Shown one piece after another: positions 1 to 8,902 of a DNA stretch of 64,000 nucleotides. This DNA comes from an uncultured Microbacterium sp. (lineage in GTDB: Bacteria > Actinomycetota > Actinomycetes > Actinomycetales > Microbacteriaceae). Position 1 is the first letter of the stretch; every line of letters starts with the position of its first letter. The translations under genes were made by a program, and so were the position numbers. The notes under the pieces are model-generated. The model did no database searches. It saw nothing but the letters and a program-made list of their open reading frames with translations, and was not told where the DNA came from. The DNA lies in assembly GCA_913774845.1 (NCBI GenBank), contig CAJYJO010000002.1:1-64000 (forward strand), given 5' to 3'.

Positions 1-53
1 GACCCGCTCGATAGGATGGGGTGTACCGCCGGAATCAGACGCGAGGAGCGCAC

Positions 54-1340
54 ATGCCCGGAATCGTGATCGTCGGCGTCCAGTGGGGCGACGAAGGCAA
101 GGGCAAGGCCACCGACCTGCTCGGTGAGCGCACCGACTGGGTGGTGAAGTTCAACGGCGGCAACAACGCCGGGCACACCGTCGTCATCGGCGACGAGAAG
201 TACGCGCTGCACCTGCTGCCCAGCGGCATCCTGTCGCCCGGCGTCAACGCGGTGATCGGCAACGGCGTGGTCGTCGACCTCGAGGTGCTCTTCTACGAGC
301 TCGAGGCCCTCAACGCCCGCGGCCTCGACACCAGCCGCCTGAAGATCAGCGCGAACGCGCACATCATCACGCAGTACCACCGCACTCTCGACAAGGTCAC
401 GGAGCGCTTCCTCGGCAAGCGCATGATCGGCACGACCGGTCGCGGGATCGGCCCCGCCTACGCCGACAAGATCAACCGCGTCGGCATCCGCGTGCAAGAC
501 CTCTTCGACGAGAACATCCTGCGCCAGAAGGTCGAGGGTGCTCTCGACCAGAAGAACCACCTGCTGGTCAAGGTCTTCAACCGTCGCGCGATCACCGTCG
601 ACGAGATCGTCGACGACCTGCTGTCCTACGCCGAGCGCGTGCGTCCGATGGTCGCCGACACCTCGCTCCTGCTCAACGACGCCCTCGACGCCGGCGACGT
701 CGTCGTCTTCGAGGGCGGCCAGGCGACCATGCTCGACGTCGACCACGGCACCTACCCGTTCGTCACCTCGTCGTCGGCGACCGCCGGCGGCGCCGCGACC
801 GGCGCGGGCGTCGGCCCCAACCGTCTCGACCGGATCGTCGGCATCGTCAAGGCGTACACGACCCGTGTCGGTTCGGGGCCCTTCCCCACCGAGCTCTTCG
901 ACGAGAAGGGCGACTGGCTGCGCTCGCGCGGCTTCGAGTTCGGCACCACCACGGGCCGTCCGCGCCGCGTCGGCTGGTACGACGCCCCCATCACCCGCTA
1001 CGCGACGCGCGTCAACGGCATCACCGACCTCGTGCTGACCAAGCTCGACATCCTCGGCGGTCTCGAGCAGATCCCCGTGTGCGTCGCGTACGACGTCGAC
1101 GGTGAGCGGTTCGACGAGTTGCCCATCAATCAGACGGACTTCCACCATGCGAAGCCGATCCTCGAGTACCTGCCGGGGTGGAGCGAAGACATCTCCACCG
1201 CCCGCACCTTCGACGACCTGCCGCAGACGGCACAGGACTACGTGCTGGCGCTCGAGAAGATGAGCGGCACGCGCATCTCGGTCATCGGCGTGGGGCCCGC
1301 CCGCGACCAGGTGATCGTGCGCCACGACCTGATCGGCTGA
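54..1340 (+). CDS. purA: Adenylosuccinate synthetase
   Basis: Condenses IMP with aspartate using GTP to give adenylosuccinate, the first committed step from IMP to AMP in the cytosol. The N-terminus carries the GTP-binding P-loop (WGDEGKGK, about residues 12-19) and the protein is 428 residues, the normal length. Later family motifs are present, such as [11 protein letters not shown] in the first half and TTTGRPRR near residue 305. An in-frame GTG exists at 21, but the ATG at 54 is preceded by GAGGAG five bases upstream and gives the conserved start MPGIVIVG. A -10-like TAGGAT at 13-18 would place transcription start near 25, also excluding the GTG. The lactonase gene follows after one base. 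Confidence 0.97.
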   Translation: MPGIVIVGVQWGDEGKGKATDLLGERTDWVVKFNGGNNAGHTVVIGDEKYALHLLPSGILSPGVNAVIGNGVVVDLEVLFYELEALNARGLDTSRLKISANAHIITQYHRTLDKVTERFLGKRMIGTTGRGIGPAYADKINRVGIRVQDLFDENILRQKVEGALDQKNHLLVKVFNRRAITVDEIVDDLLSYAERVRPMVADTSLLLNDALDAGDVVVFEGGQATMLDVDHGTYPFVTSSSATAGGAATGAGVGPNRLDRIVGIVKAYTTRVGSGPFPTELFDEKGDWLRSRGFEFGTTTGRPRRVGWYDAPITRYATRVNGITDLVLTKLDILGGLEQIPVCVAYDVDGERFDELPINQTDFHHAKPILEYLPGWSEDISTARTFDDLPQTAQDYVLALEKMSGTRISVIGVGPARDQVIVRHDLIG

Positions 1341-1341
1341 C

Positions 1342-2541
1342 GTGCGGTTCTGGGTCGGCGCCTACGCGCCCGACACCGGCGCAGCGGAGGGCATCGGCAT
1401 CCTCCAAGCCGGTGAGACCGACGCCCCCGGCGCGAGCGGCCCGCTCGGCATGGTCGCGACGGCGGCGCCGGCTCCCGGCTCGCCGTCGTGGATCGCCGCG
1501 CACCCGACCCACGACGTGATCTACGCGGCGCTCGAGTTCGACGGCACGGTGCAGGCCTACCGCCGCACCGGCGACACGCGGCTGGCACCGCTCGGTGCGC
1601 CCGTCGCCGCGGGAGAGGCGGTCTGCCACGTCGCCGTCGCCCCCGACGCCTCGCACCTGCTCGCCAGCTGCTGGGGCGACGGGCGGGTCGTACGCATCGA
1701 CCTGGATGCCGCGGGCCGACCGTCGAACCCGATGATCGCCCCCGAAGCCCGCGATCCCTACGGCCCCTCGTCGTCCGAGGGCGCCGTGTCCACCGGCGCG
1801 AAGGTGTCGGGCGCCGTCGTCCCCGATCTCGCGGCGGCCGCGCGGGCGCTGCGCGAGGCGGCGGGCGCCGAGTTCGGCCACCTCGTCCCGGCGTACGACG
1901 ACGTCCCCGAGACCGACGCCGAGTCGGAGGAGGCCGCCGCCGGTGCTCGCGTCTCGCGCGCGCACCAGGCGATCTACCTGCCCGGCGGTCTCGTCGCGAC
2001 GACCGACATGGGGCTCGACCTCGTGCGCATCTGGCGGGTGAACGGGGCGGGCCTGCGGTCGCTCCAGGACGTGGTGCTCCCGAGGGGCAGCGGGCCGCGC
2101 CACGGGCTCTGGCATCCGTCCGGCCACCTCTACGTCGTCACCGAACTGAGCTGCGAGGTCTTCGTGCTCGCACCCGATCGCGAGGGACGGTGGCACGTGA
2201 TCTCCGGGGAGCCGTTGCTCGGCACGCTCGAGACCGACACGGCCGCCGAGCTGTGCACCGACCGCCACAGCGCGACGCTGTACGCGGGCGTGCGCGGCAG
2301 CGACACCGTGGCCGTGCTCTCGGTGCGCGGCTCCGGCGAATCGCTGCAGCTCACGGCGCTCGCCGAGACCGGCACGCACTGGCCGCGCCACCACGTCGTC
2401 TTCGACGACACGCTGCTCGTGGCGGGGCAGCTCGCGCACGAGATCGTGTCGCTCCCACTCGACCCGCGCACCGGCATCCCCGGTCGCGTCCGACACCGCA
2501 CGGCGTCGCCGTCGCCGACGCGGCTGCTCCCGATGCGCTGA
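1342..2541 (+). CDS. Lactonase-family beta-propeller protein (6-phosphogluconolactonase-like)
   Basis: This 399-residue protein resembles the seven-bladed beta-propeller lactonase family (Pgl type, PF10282). It has repeated blade-like segments such as WIAAHPTHDVIYAA, CHVAVAPDASHLLAS and SGPRHGLWHPSGHLYVV, the last with the conserved His-containing motif. Family members hydrolyse 6-phosphogluconolactone or other lactones; the substrate here is not shown by the sequence. An acidic, alanine-rich insertion around residues 150-205 lies between blades and is longer than I would expect. The start is GTG one base after the purA stop, so it is probably cotranslated with purA. It ends three bases from the convergent membrane protein gene. 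Confidence 0.8.
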   Translation: MRFWVGAYAPDTGAAEGIGILQAGETDAPGASGPLGMVATAAPAPGSPSWIAAHPTHDVIYAALEFDGTVQAYRRTGDTRLAPLGAPVAAGEAVCHVAVAPDASHLLASCWGDGRVVRIDLDAAGRPSNPMIAPEARDPYGPSSSEGAVSTGAKVSGAVVPDLAAAARALREAAGAEFGHLVPAYDDVPETDAESEEAAAGARVSRAHQAIYLPGGLVATTDMGLDLVRIWRVNGAGLRSLQDVVLPRGSGPRHGLWHPSGHLYVVTELSCEVFVLAPDREGRWHVISGEPLLGTLETDTAAELCTDRHSATLYAGVRGSDTVAVLSVRGSGESLQLTALAETGTHWPRHHVVFDDTLLVAGQLAHEIVSLPLDPRTGIPGRVRHRTASPSPTRLLPMR

Positions 2542-2544
2542 GCC

Positions 2545-3669
2545 CTACTTTTTGGCATCCTGTCGCGGGATGACGATCTGCTTGATGATGAGCAGCACCG
2601 AGGCGGTCACGGGGATCGCGACGAGCGCGCCGAGCAGGCCCAGGAGCGTGCCGCCGACCAGCGCTCCGATGACGACGAGGGCGCCGGGGATCGAGATGGT
2701 GCGGTTCATCACGCGCGGCGTCAGGAGATATGCCTCGATCTGCATGTAGACGAGGTAGACGATCGCGAAGATCAGTCCGGCGGTCGGGCTGACGATGAGG
2801 GTGAAGATCGTAGCGGTGGCCCAGAACAGCACCGAACCGACGAGCGGGATCAGCGTGATGCCGAAGGCCAATGCTGCGAGCAACGCCGCGAAAGGCTGAC
2901 CGAGGATCGTCAGCACGATGAACGCGAAGACCGCGTTGCACAGCGCCAGCACGACCATTCCGGCGAGGTACCCGCCCACCGAGTCGGTGATCTGACCGGT
3001 CATGTCGGCCACGGTCTCGCGACTGCGTGCGGGGGTGAGGCGCACCAGCGAGTTCTTCATCTTCGGCAGGGATGCCAAGAAGTACAGGCTCAGGACGAGC
3101 ACGATGATCGCACCCGAGATGAAGGTGCCGATGTCGATTCCGACCTGGAGCAGCCCGCCGCCGATCGCGGCGATGTTCGCGGGGTTGGTGACGAAGCCCT
3201 GCACCTCCTTCAGGACGTCGCCCAGGCTGTCGCCGAAGTTGGTCTCGACCCAGCGCACGGCCTCACTGTCGACCAGGTCGTTCACGAAGGTGGGGATGTC
3301 GCCGACGAACTGTTCGACCTGACGCACGACCGGAGGGATGAGCAACCAGAGGGATCCGGCGAGCACCACGGCGAGCCCGCCGAACACGATGACGATCGAC
3401 CACGCGCGGGAGAGCCCGCGACGCACGAGGAAGCGAACGAGCGGGTCGAGGGCGAGAGCCACGAAGAGCGCGATCGCGATGTAGATGAGCACCGTCGACA
3501 GGTTCGACAGGGCGAGGCCGAGCAGGATCGCCGTCAAGCCGCCGAGGGTGAGGAAGAAGCCCGCCGCGTACGGGCGGGAGATGGCCGACCAGACGGGCTT
3601 GTCGCGCGAGGTGGGGGCGCCCGCCTCGGCACCTACGGCGGTGGGGTCGGGGCGCGTGGATCGGCTCAT
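2545..3669 (-). CDS. AI-2E family transporter (membrane permease)
   Basis: A 374-residue polytopic membrane protein of the AI-2E/PerM family. Members export varied small molecules or act as Na+/H+ antiporters, so the substrate cannot be given. Two hydrophobic helices near residues 35-80 are followed by a soluble segment rich in V and D, then five or more helices ending in a conserved block GGTLLGLLGALVAIPVTASVLLI. A GTG at 3675 could extend it by two codons, but the hexamer TACAGT at 3681-3676 sits exactly 6 nt upstream of ATG 3669, matching the leaderless spacing seen elsewhere in this window, so the ATG is preferred. It is convergent with the lactonase gene, with almost no intervening sequence. 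Confidence 0.85.
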   Translation of the reverse strand: MSRSTRPDPTAVGAEAGAPTSRDKPVWSAISRPYAAGFFLTLGGLTAILLGLALSNLSTVLIYIAIALFVALALDPLVRFLVRRGLSRAWSIVIVFGGLAVVLAGSLWLLIPPVVRQVEQFVGDIPTFVNDLVDSEAVRWVETNFGDSLGDVLKEVQGFVTNPANIAAIGGGLLQVGIDIGTFISGAIIVLVLSLYFLASLPKMKNSLVRLTPARSRETVADMTGQITDSVGGYLAGMVVLALCNAVFAFIVLTILGQPFAALLAALAFGITLIPLVGSVLFWATATIFTLIVSPTAGLIFAIVYLVYMQIEAYLLTPRVMNRTISIPGALVVIGALVGGTLLGLLGALVAIPVTASVLLIIKQIVIPRQDAKK

Positions 3670-3749
3670 CCTCACACTGTAGGACTCCGTCTCCCCGAGC
3701 GATCGGGCCCCGTCGGGCGCGGTAGGGTCGGATCGATCTGGGAGGACAC

Positions 3750-4055
3750 ATGACCGACGCCGATCCCTCGACCATCCTGCAGGGGCTGCGCGGCAGCATC
3801 GACAACATCGACGCCGCGCTCATCTTCCTGCTCGCCGAGCGGTTCCGCTGCACGAAGCAGGTCGGCGTGCTCAAGGCGAAGCACGGGATGCCGGCTTCCG
3901 ACCCGGCCCGCGAGGAGCAGCAGATCGCCCGGCTCGTGCAGCTGGCCGAGCAGGCCGATCTCGACCCGGTGTTCGCCGAGAAATGGTTCAACTTCGTCGT
4001 GGCCGAGGTCATCCGCCACCACCGTTCCGCCGCCGCGGAGGCACCCGCGGACTGA
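3750..4055 (+). CDS. Chorismate mutase (AroQ-type, monofunctional)
   Basis: A 101-residue all-helical AroQ-class protein that rearranges chorismate to prephenate for phenylalanine and tyrosine synthesis. Family features are visible: LRGSIDNID near residue 13, the LLAERFRCTKQVGVLKAKHG segment supplying an active-site Arg and Lys, and the DPAREEQQI helix start. There is no signal peptide, so it is cytosolic, and no fused dehydratase or dehydrogenase. GGGAGGA lies a few bases upstream of the ATG, and a -10-like TAGGGT lies at 3722-3727. Confidence 0.9.
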   Translation: MTDADPSTILQGLRGSIDNIDAALIFLLAERFRCTKQVGVLKAKHGMPASDPAREEQQIARLVQLAEQADLDPVFAEKWFNFVVAEVIRHHRSAAAEAPAD

Positions 4056-4462
4056 CGTCCTCGGGTGGCGGCGCGCGGGCGGAACCGCACGCGGTGTCGA
4101 GCGCCGTTCGCTCGGCGACACGCCCGGGCTGACACGCGACGTGCCCTCCACGCTGACCCGCGGAGGAGGGAGCACACGCGCGCGCGTGTGCCACGCGGCA
4201 TCCCGGAATGCAAGGCGTGAGGCGATTTGCCAGGCGATCCATCGCCGTGAAACGTTGGTGGAGGCCCGTTGACGGGCCGCCCACTCGACCAGTCCGCGGT
4301 CGCCGGTGCCGACTCGGGGGAGTCCGCGCCGCGAGCGTACGGTCGGCGGCCTGGGCGACGGATCCGATATCCGGCGTCGACGCGCTCCACCCCCGGAGAG
4401 CGCCGAGGGCTGCCACCCGGGCGTGACCGCTGCGGCCACCCGAGGCCGCCGAGGTGCACACA
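4056..4462. promoter_or_regulatory. Non-coding region upstream of proV with a 20-bp perfect palindrome
   Basis: About 400 bp carry no convincing gene in either direction. At 4172-4191 there is a perfect 20-bp palindrome made of GCACACGCGC and its complement. A short hairpin (GGCCCG, loop TTGA, CGGGCC) occupies 4263-4278. The GC-rich open frames crossing the region have no ribosome-binding sites or family motifs. The position suggests a regulatory region for the osmoprotectant operon, but no regulator is identified. Confidence 0.4.
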
Positions 4463-5773
4463 GTGACACATCCGCCTGCCCTCGCGGCGAAGAACCTGTT
4501 CAAGGTCTTCGGCCGCGCCCCCCAGGCCGCCGTCGACCGGCTCCGCTCCGGAGCCCGTCGAGACGAGATCGCCGACCACGGGACCGCCGCCGTCATCGAC
4601 GCGAGCTTCGAGGTCCAGCCCGGCGAGATCTTCGTCATCATGGGGCTGTCCGGCTCCGGCAAGTCCACGATCATCCGCATGCTCAACGGCCTGCACGAGG
4701 CGACCGCCGGCACCGTCGAGGTGCAGGGCGACGCCCTCACCGGCGTCGGCGCGGCGCGCCTGCGCACCCTCCGCCGCGAGCGTCTGGCGATGGTGTTCCA
4801 GCACTTCGCGCTGCTCCCGCACCGCACCGTGGCCGCGAACGTCGCCTACCCGCTCGAGCTGCGCGGCGTCGGCAAGGCCGAGCGGCTCGCGAAGGCCGAG
4901 GAGATCCTCGCGCTCGTGGGCCTCGAGGGCTGGGGCGAGAAGCTGCCCTCCGCCCTCTCCGGAGGAATGCAGCAGCGCGTCGGCATCGCCCGCGCGCTCG
5001 CCGCCGACACCGACATCCTGCTGATGGACGAGGCGTTCAGCGCTCTCGACCCGCTGATCCGCCGCGAGATGCAGGAGCAGCTGCTCGACCTGCAGCGGAC
5101 GCTGAAGAAGACCATCGTGTTCATCACCCACGACCTCAACGAGGCGATGTTCCTCGGCGACCGCATCGCGGTCATGCGCGACGGGCGCATCGTGCAGATC
5201 GGCACCCCCGAGGACATCCTCACCGACCCCGCGAACGACTACGTCGAGCAGTTCGTACAGGACGTCGACCGGGCACGGGTGCTGACCGCCGGCAACGTCA
5301 TGGAGCGTCCGCGTCCGCGCGTCGACGCCTCCGCCGGCCCTCGCACCGCGCTGCGTCAGATGCGCGACGCCTACATGTCGGCCGTCTACGTCACCGACCG
5401 CGACCGCAGGCCGGTCGGCATCATCACCGATCGCGACGCGATGAAGCTCGTCCGCGCCGGCGAGAGCTCGTTGCGCAGCAAGCTCAAGCCCGTGCCGCAG
5501 AGCGTGCGCGAGGACGAGGTGCTGATGAACCTCTTCGTCCCCTCGGTCGAGTCGCCGCTGCCGCTGGCCGTGCTCGACGCCGAGGGCCGCCTGACCGGCG
5601 TGATCCCCCGCGTGACCCTGCTCGCCGCTCTCGGGCCCGGGCCGACCTCGACCGAGGAGTTGACCGTGCTTCCGCAGCCTCTGCCGTCGGCCGAGATCGA
5701 CGCCGTGCTCGAGGGCACGCCCGTGGCGGATGCCGTCGGCCCCGACGCCCGCGAGAGCGAGGCGGTGCGCTGA
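4463..5773 (+). CDS. proV: Glycine betaine/proline ABC transporter ATP-binding protein
   Basis: ATPase subunit of a ProVWX/OpuA-type osmoprotectant importer, acting on the inner face of the membrane. It has Walker A GLSGSGKST, signature LSGGMQQRVGIARAL, Walker B ILLMDEAFSALDP and the H-loop FITHDLNEAMF. A pair of CBS domains follows (about residues 270-400, with VTDRDRRPVGIITDRDAMKLV), which in this family sense ionic strength. The start is GTG at 4463, eight bases after GAGG; a GTG at 4454 in the same frame would add three residues but lacks room for that site. An unusual segment between the first strand and Walker A (DRLRSGARRDEIADHGTA) is typical of the ProV subfamily. It overlaps proW by 1 bp. 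Confidence 0.93.
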   Translation: MTHPPALAAKNLFKVFGRAPQAAVDRLRSGARRDEIADHGTAAVIDASFEVQPGEIFVIMGLSGSGKSTIIRMLNGLHEATAGTVEVQGDALTGVGAARLRTLRRERLAMVFQHFALLPHRTVAANVAYPLELRGVGKAERLAKAEEILALVGLEGWGEKLPSALSGGMQQRVGIARALAADTDILLMDEAFSALDPLIRREMQEQLLDLQRTLKKTIVFITHDLNEAMFLGDRIAVMRDGRIVQIGTPEDILTDPANDYVEQFVQDVDRARVLTAGNVMERPRPRVDASAGPRTALRQMRDAYMSAVYVTDRDRRPVGIITDRDAMKLVRAGESSLRSKLKPVPQSVREDEVLMNLFVPSVESPLPLAVLDAEGRLTGVIPRVTLLAALGPGPTSTEELTVLPQPLPSAEIDAVLEGTPVADAVGPDARESEAVR

Positions 5774-6765
5774 TGGACGGTTTCCGTATCCCCGTCGGCG
5801 CGTGGGTCGACAGCGCCGTGGACTGGGTCCGCGACAACCTCTCGGGCTTCTTCGACGTCGTCTCCGTGGTCGTGCGATTCCTCGTGGGCGGGCTGAGCGA
5901 CGTGCTCCTGTCGGCGCCCATCATCGCCGTGATCGTCGTCGCGGCGCTGCTCGCCTGGCTGCTGCGCTCGTGGAGGCTCGCGCTCGGCACGGCCATCGGT
6001 TTCGCCCTGATCCTCGCGATGGGCCAATGGGTCACCGCGATGCAGACGCTGGCCCTCGTGCTGGTGGCGACCGTCGTGGCCGTGGCGATCGCGGTGCCCC
6101 TCGGCATCTGGTCGGCGCGCAACGCCACCGTGCGCGCGGTCCTGAAGCCGATCCTCGACTTCATGCAGACGATGCCGGCGTTCGTCTACCTGATCCCGGC
6201 GATCACGTTCTTCAGCATCGGCGTGGTGCCCGGCGTCGTCTCGACCGTGATCTTCGCCCTGCCCCCCGGCGTGCGCCTGACCGAGCTCGGCATCCGCGGG
6301 GTCGACTCCGAGACGGTGGAGGCCGGACACGCGTTCGGCGCGACCCCCGGGCAGATCCTCCGCGGCATCCAGCTGCCGCTGGCGATGCCCACGATCATGG
6401 CGGGCGTCAACCAGGTCATCATGCTGGCGCTGTCGATGGCGGTCGTCGCGGGCATCGTCGGGGCCGACGGCCTCGGCAAGGAGGTCGTGCAGTCGATCTC
6501 CACCGTCAACCTGCCCAAGGGCGTCGAGGCCGGCCTCAGCGTTGTCATCCTCGCGGTCTACCTCGACCGGCTCACCGCCGCCCTCGGCAACCGCGCCGAC
6601 AACCGCGGGTCGCTGCTGGGCGTGATCGCCCGTCGTCGCGCCGCGCGCTCCGCGCCCACCGTGGCGGCCGGCCCCGCCGCGGCCCCGCGCGTCGACACGT
6701 CTTCGTCGGATGCTGAGCGCGAGAAGGCCTCGCCGCGTCGAGCGCCGGTCTCGACGGGGCACTGA
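5773..6765 (+). CDS. proW: Glycine betaine/proline ABC transporter permease
   Basis: A 330-residue inner-membrane permease of the BPD transport family, partner of ProV. The N-terminal segment (MDGFRIPVGAWVDSAVDWV) precedes about six hydrophobic helices. The ATPase-coupling EAA region is seen as DSETVEAGHAFGATPGQILRGIQLP near residues 178-203. The C-terminal 60 residues are hydrophilic and Arg/Ala-rich and probably cytoplasmic. The start ATG overlaps the proV stop by one base, implying coupled translation. The next gene is the binding protein after a structured 135-bp gap. Confidence 0.93.
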   Translation: MDGFRIPVGAWVDSAVDWVRDNLSGFFDVVSVVVRFLVGGLSDVLLSAPIIAVIVVAALLAWLLRSWRLALGTAIGFALILAMGQWVTAMQTLALVLVATVVAVAIAVPLGIWSARNATVRAVLKPILDFMQTMPAFVYLIPAITFFSIGVVPGVVSTVIFALPPGVRLTELGIRGVDSETVEAGHAFGATPGQILRGIQLPLAMPTIMAGVNQVIMLALSMAVVAGIVGADGLGKEVVQSISTVNLPKGVEAGLSVVILAVYLDRLTAALGNRADNRGSLLGVIARRRAARSAPTVAAGPAAAPRVDTSSSDAEREKASPRRAPVSTGH

Positions 6766-6789
6766 GTCCCGGCATCCCTCCCTCCTCCT

Positions 6790-6856
6790 CCGCGTGAGGG
6801 GTCGCTTTCCGTCGCTTCGGCGTGCGCCAGGCGACAGGAGAAGACCCCTCACGCGG
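6790..6856 (+). promoter_or_regulatory. Long hairpin between proW and proX
   Basis: A perfect 14-bp stem (CCGCGTGAGGGGTC at 6790-6803 with GACCCCTCACGCGG at 6843-6856) encloses 39 nt, which themselves contain a GTCGC/GCGAC pair. It has no T-run, so it is not a classic terminator. Its place between a permease and a binding protein fits an mRNA-stabilising or processing structure that allows more ProX than ProW to be made. Confidence 0.5.
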
Positions 6857-6900
6857 GAAGGCACCACGGAATCACATACGAAAAGGAAGAGAACACAGCA

Positions 6901-7803
6901 ATGAACACGCGACACCTCACCTCCGCCCTCGCCCTCGGCGCGGCGGGAACCCTGCTGCTCGCCGGCTGCGCGAGCGGCAACATGGCGGAAGGCGGCTCCG
7001 GCGACGGCGGCGAGAAGGGCACGATCACGCTCGGCTTCCTGCCCTCGTGGACCGACGGCCTCAGCACCGCGTACCTGCTCGAGGACCAGCTCGGCAAGCT
7101 CGGCTACAACGTCGAGATGCAGACCCTCACCGAGGCGGGCCCGCTGTACACCGGTCTCGCGCAGGGCGACGTCGACATCTACCCCTCGGCCTGGCCCGAG
7201 CTGACGCACAAGTCGTACATGGACCGCTACGGCGACCAGATCGACGACCTCGGCGCGTACTACGACAACGCCAAGCTCACGATCGCGGTGCCGAGCTACG
7301 TCGACATCGACTCGATCGACCAGCTCCAGGCGAACGCCGCGCGCTTCGACGGCAAGATCTACGGCATCGAGCCGGGGGCGGGTCTGACCACGCAGACGCA
7401 GGAGGTCGCGATGCCCGGTTACGGCCTGGACGGCCTCGAGCTCGTCACGTCCTCGACTGCGGCGATGCTCACCGAGCTCGACAACGCCATCGCGGCGCAG
7501 AAGGACATCGCGGTCACCCTGTGGCGACCGTTCTGGGCGAACGACGCATACGACGTCAAGGACCTCGCAGACCCGCAGGGCCTGATGGGCGACCCCGAGG
7601 CGCTGCACTTCCTTGGCACCTCCGGCTTCGCCGAGAAGTACCCGGATGCCGCCGAGCTCATCGCCGGGATCCAGCTGGACGACGAGCAGTACGGCGCGCT
7701 CGAAGACCTCGTGGTCAACGAGTACGGAGAGGGCCGCGAGGCCGAGGCCGTGGACGCCTGGCTCGAGAAGAACCCCTCGGCGTTCTCGACGCAGCGCGAC
7801 TGA
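6901..7803 (+). CDS. proX: Glycine betaine-binding lipoprotein (OpuAC/ProX-like)
   Basis: A 300-residue substrate-binding lipoprotein of the glycine betaine ABC importer. The signal peptide ends in a lipobox LLAGC with the lipidated Cys at residue 23. The mature domain begins with ITLGFLPSWTDGLSTAYLLE and contains the tryptophans expected for a quaternary-amine cage (PSAWPE, VTLWRPFWAN). It completes the ProVWX set. A purine-rich tract (AAAAGGAAGAG) lies upstream of the ATG. A strong bidirectional hairpin follows the stop. Confidence 0.93.
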   Translation: MNTRHLTSALALGAAGTLLLAGCASGNMAEGGSGDGGEKGTITLGFLPSWTDGLSTAYLLEDQLGKLGYNVEMQTLTEAGPLYTGLAQGDVDIYPSAWPELTHKSYMDRYGDQIDDLGAYYDNAKLTIAVPSYVDIDSIDQLQANAARFDGKIYGIEPGAGLTTQTQEVAMPGYGLDGLELVTSSTAAMLTELDNAIAAQKDIAVTLWRPFWANDAYDVKDLADPQGLMGDPEALHFLGTSGFAEKYPDAAELIAGIQLDDEQYGALEDLVVNEYGEGREAEAVDAWLEKNPSAFSTQRD

Positions 7804-7813
7804 CGCCCCGCTC

Positions 7814-7853
7814 GATGATGCCCCCTTCGCCTCGAGGCGGAGGGGGCATCATC
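7814..7853. terminator. Bidirectional hairpin terminator between proX and the DUF2071 gene
   Basis: An 18-bp stem (GATGATGCCCCCTTCGCC with GGCGGAGGGGGCATCATC, one G-T wobble position) closes a 4-nt TCGA loop. It lies between two convergent genes, so it can serve both strands, although neither side has a long T-run. Confidence 0.75.
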
Positions 7854-7856
7854 GTG

Positions 7857-8588
7857 TCAGGCGATCGCGTGCGCGCCCGTGAACCGCGTGATGAAGCCCG
7901 GGTGATCAGCGGGCATCGCCAGCACGGAGTCGGGCGTGCGGCCGGCGAGCTGGGGGAAGCCGGAGTCGGCGACCAGGTCGTCGTCGAGCGCATCGAGCTC
8001 CGCGCTCACGAGCGGCCATGGCTCGTGCGCGTTCGCCGCCCAGATCGTGCGACCGAGGTGCCGCTCGTGGAAGCCCCACCGCGCGGTGAGGAAGCGCGAC
8101 AGCGGGGTGTCGACCGTCTCGGTGCCGAGGGTGGCCCGCACGCGCGTTCCCGGATGCCGACCCCCGTGGCGCCGCGACCGGTACTCGATGCGCGCACCGT
8201 CGGTGCGCACGCCTGCGCGCGCCCACCGGTAGGGCAGGCCGAACAGCGCCTGGGCCGCGAGCACCGGCGCGAGATGCTCGGCCTCGAGCGTGCGGAACAC
8301 CACGCCCCGGCGCCCCTCCTCGTCGATCGCGTACGTGCGGACGTTGATCTCGGTGAACGTCCCGACGAACGGCACCGGTGGCAGCGGCAGGAAGCGGAAC
8401 TCGCTGAGCACGAACGGCACCAGGCCCACCCACGCCGAGCCGTCGTGCACGTCGGGTCGCGTCCCGGGCGGCAGCAGCGGCGCGACATCGGCGGGGTCCA
8501 CCCGCCAGTGGACGAAGACCGCGCGGTTCCACCGCTGCGCGATGACGGCGCGTCCGGGCAGGTCGGGGGCGTGGCGCTCGGTGATCAC
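7857..8588 (-). CDS. DUF2071 (YqjF-like) family protein
   Basis: A 243-residue cytosolic protein of unknown biochemical role. Family markers include FVHWRVDPADVAPLLPPG near the start, AWVGLVPFVLSEFRFLP, and FTEINVRTYA. An upstream in-frame extension exists to 8675, but it would overlap the divergent DUF3253 gene. GTG at 8588 has a -10-like CAGAAT 6 nt upstream at 8600-8595 and starts the conserved region, so it is chosen. Confidence 0.8.
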   Translation of the reverse strand: MITERHAPDLPGRAVIAQRWNRAVFVHWRVDPADVAPLLPPGTRPDVHDGSAWVGLVPFVLSEFRFLPLPPVPFVGTFTEINVRTYAIDEEGRRGVVFRTLEAEHLAPVLAAQALFGLPYRWARAGVRTDGARIEYRSRRHGGRHPGTRVRATLGTETVDTPLSRFLTARWGFHERHLGRTIWAANAHEPWPLVSAELDALDDDLVADSGFPQLAGRTPDSVLAMPADHPGFITRFTGAHAIA

Positions 8589-8635
8589 CGGGTCATTCTG
8601 ACCCCGACGCCGTAGCGCGGGGGGAGACTGGACAG

Positions 8636-8896
8636 ATGACCCCGTCGTCTGGTGCGGATCCCCGGCTCGTGGCATCCATTCGCGAACTCCTCGCGGCCCG
8701 TGATGCCGGCAAGACGATCTGCCCGTCCGAGGCCGCCCGAGCCGTCGGGGGCGACGAGTGGCGCGACCTCATGCAGCCGGCGCGCGACGCGGCCCACGAG
8801 CTGGTCGAGCGCGGCGAGGTCGACGTGACCCAGAAGGGCGAGGTGGTCGACGTGACCACCGCGCGGGGGCCCGTGCGTATCCGGCGCCGGCCCTGA
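8636..8896 (+). CDS. DUF3253 domain protein
   Basis: An 86-residue protein matching the small DUF3253 family, with the typical order: helix VASIRELLAARDAGKTICPSEAAR, then GGDEWRDLMQPARDAAHELVERGEVDVTQKG and a short basic tail PVRIRRRP. The fold looks like a winged helix, so nucleic-acid binding is possible but unproven. GGGGGAGAC lies upstream of the ATG. It is divergent from the DUF2071 gene with a 47-bp gap. Confidence 0.8.
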   Translation: MTPSSGADPRLVASIRELLAARDAGKTICPSEAARAVGGDEWRDLMQPARDAAHELVERGEVDVTQKGEVVDVTTARGPVRIRRRP

Positions 8897-8902
8897 CCCC
8901 GG

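Noticed and set aside
3263-5131. Minus-strand frame of about 620 codons across the chorismate mutase and proV region
   Set aside because: Composition is typical of GC-rich antisense frames and it overlaps three genes with clear families.
4306-6765. Long open frame overlapping proV in another phase and continuous with proW
   Set aside because: The first part is an Arg/Ala/Pro-rich shadow of proV. The permease begins at the overlapping ATG 5773, which has homology and coupling.
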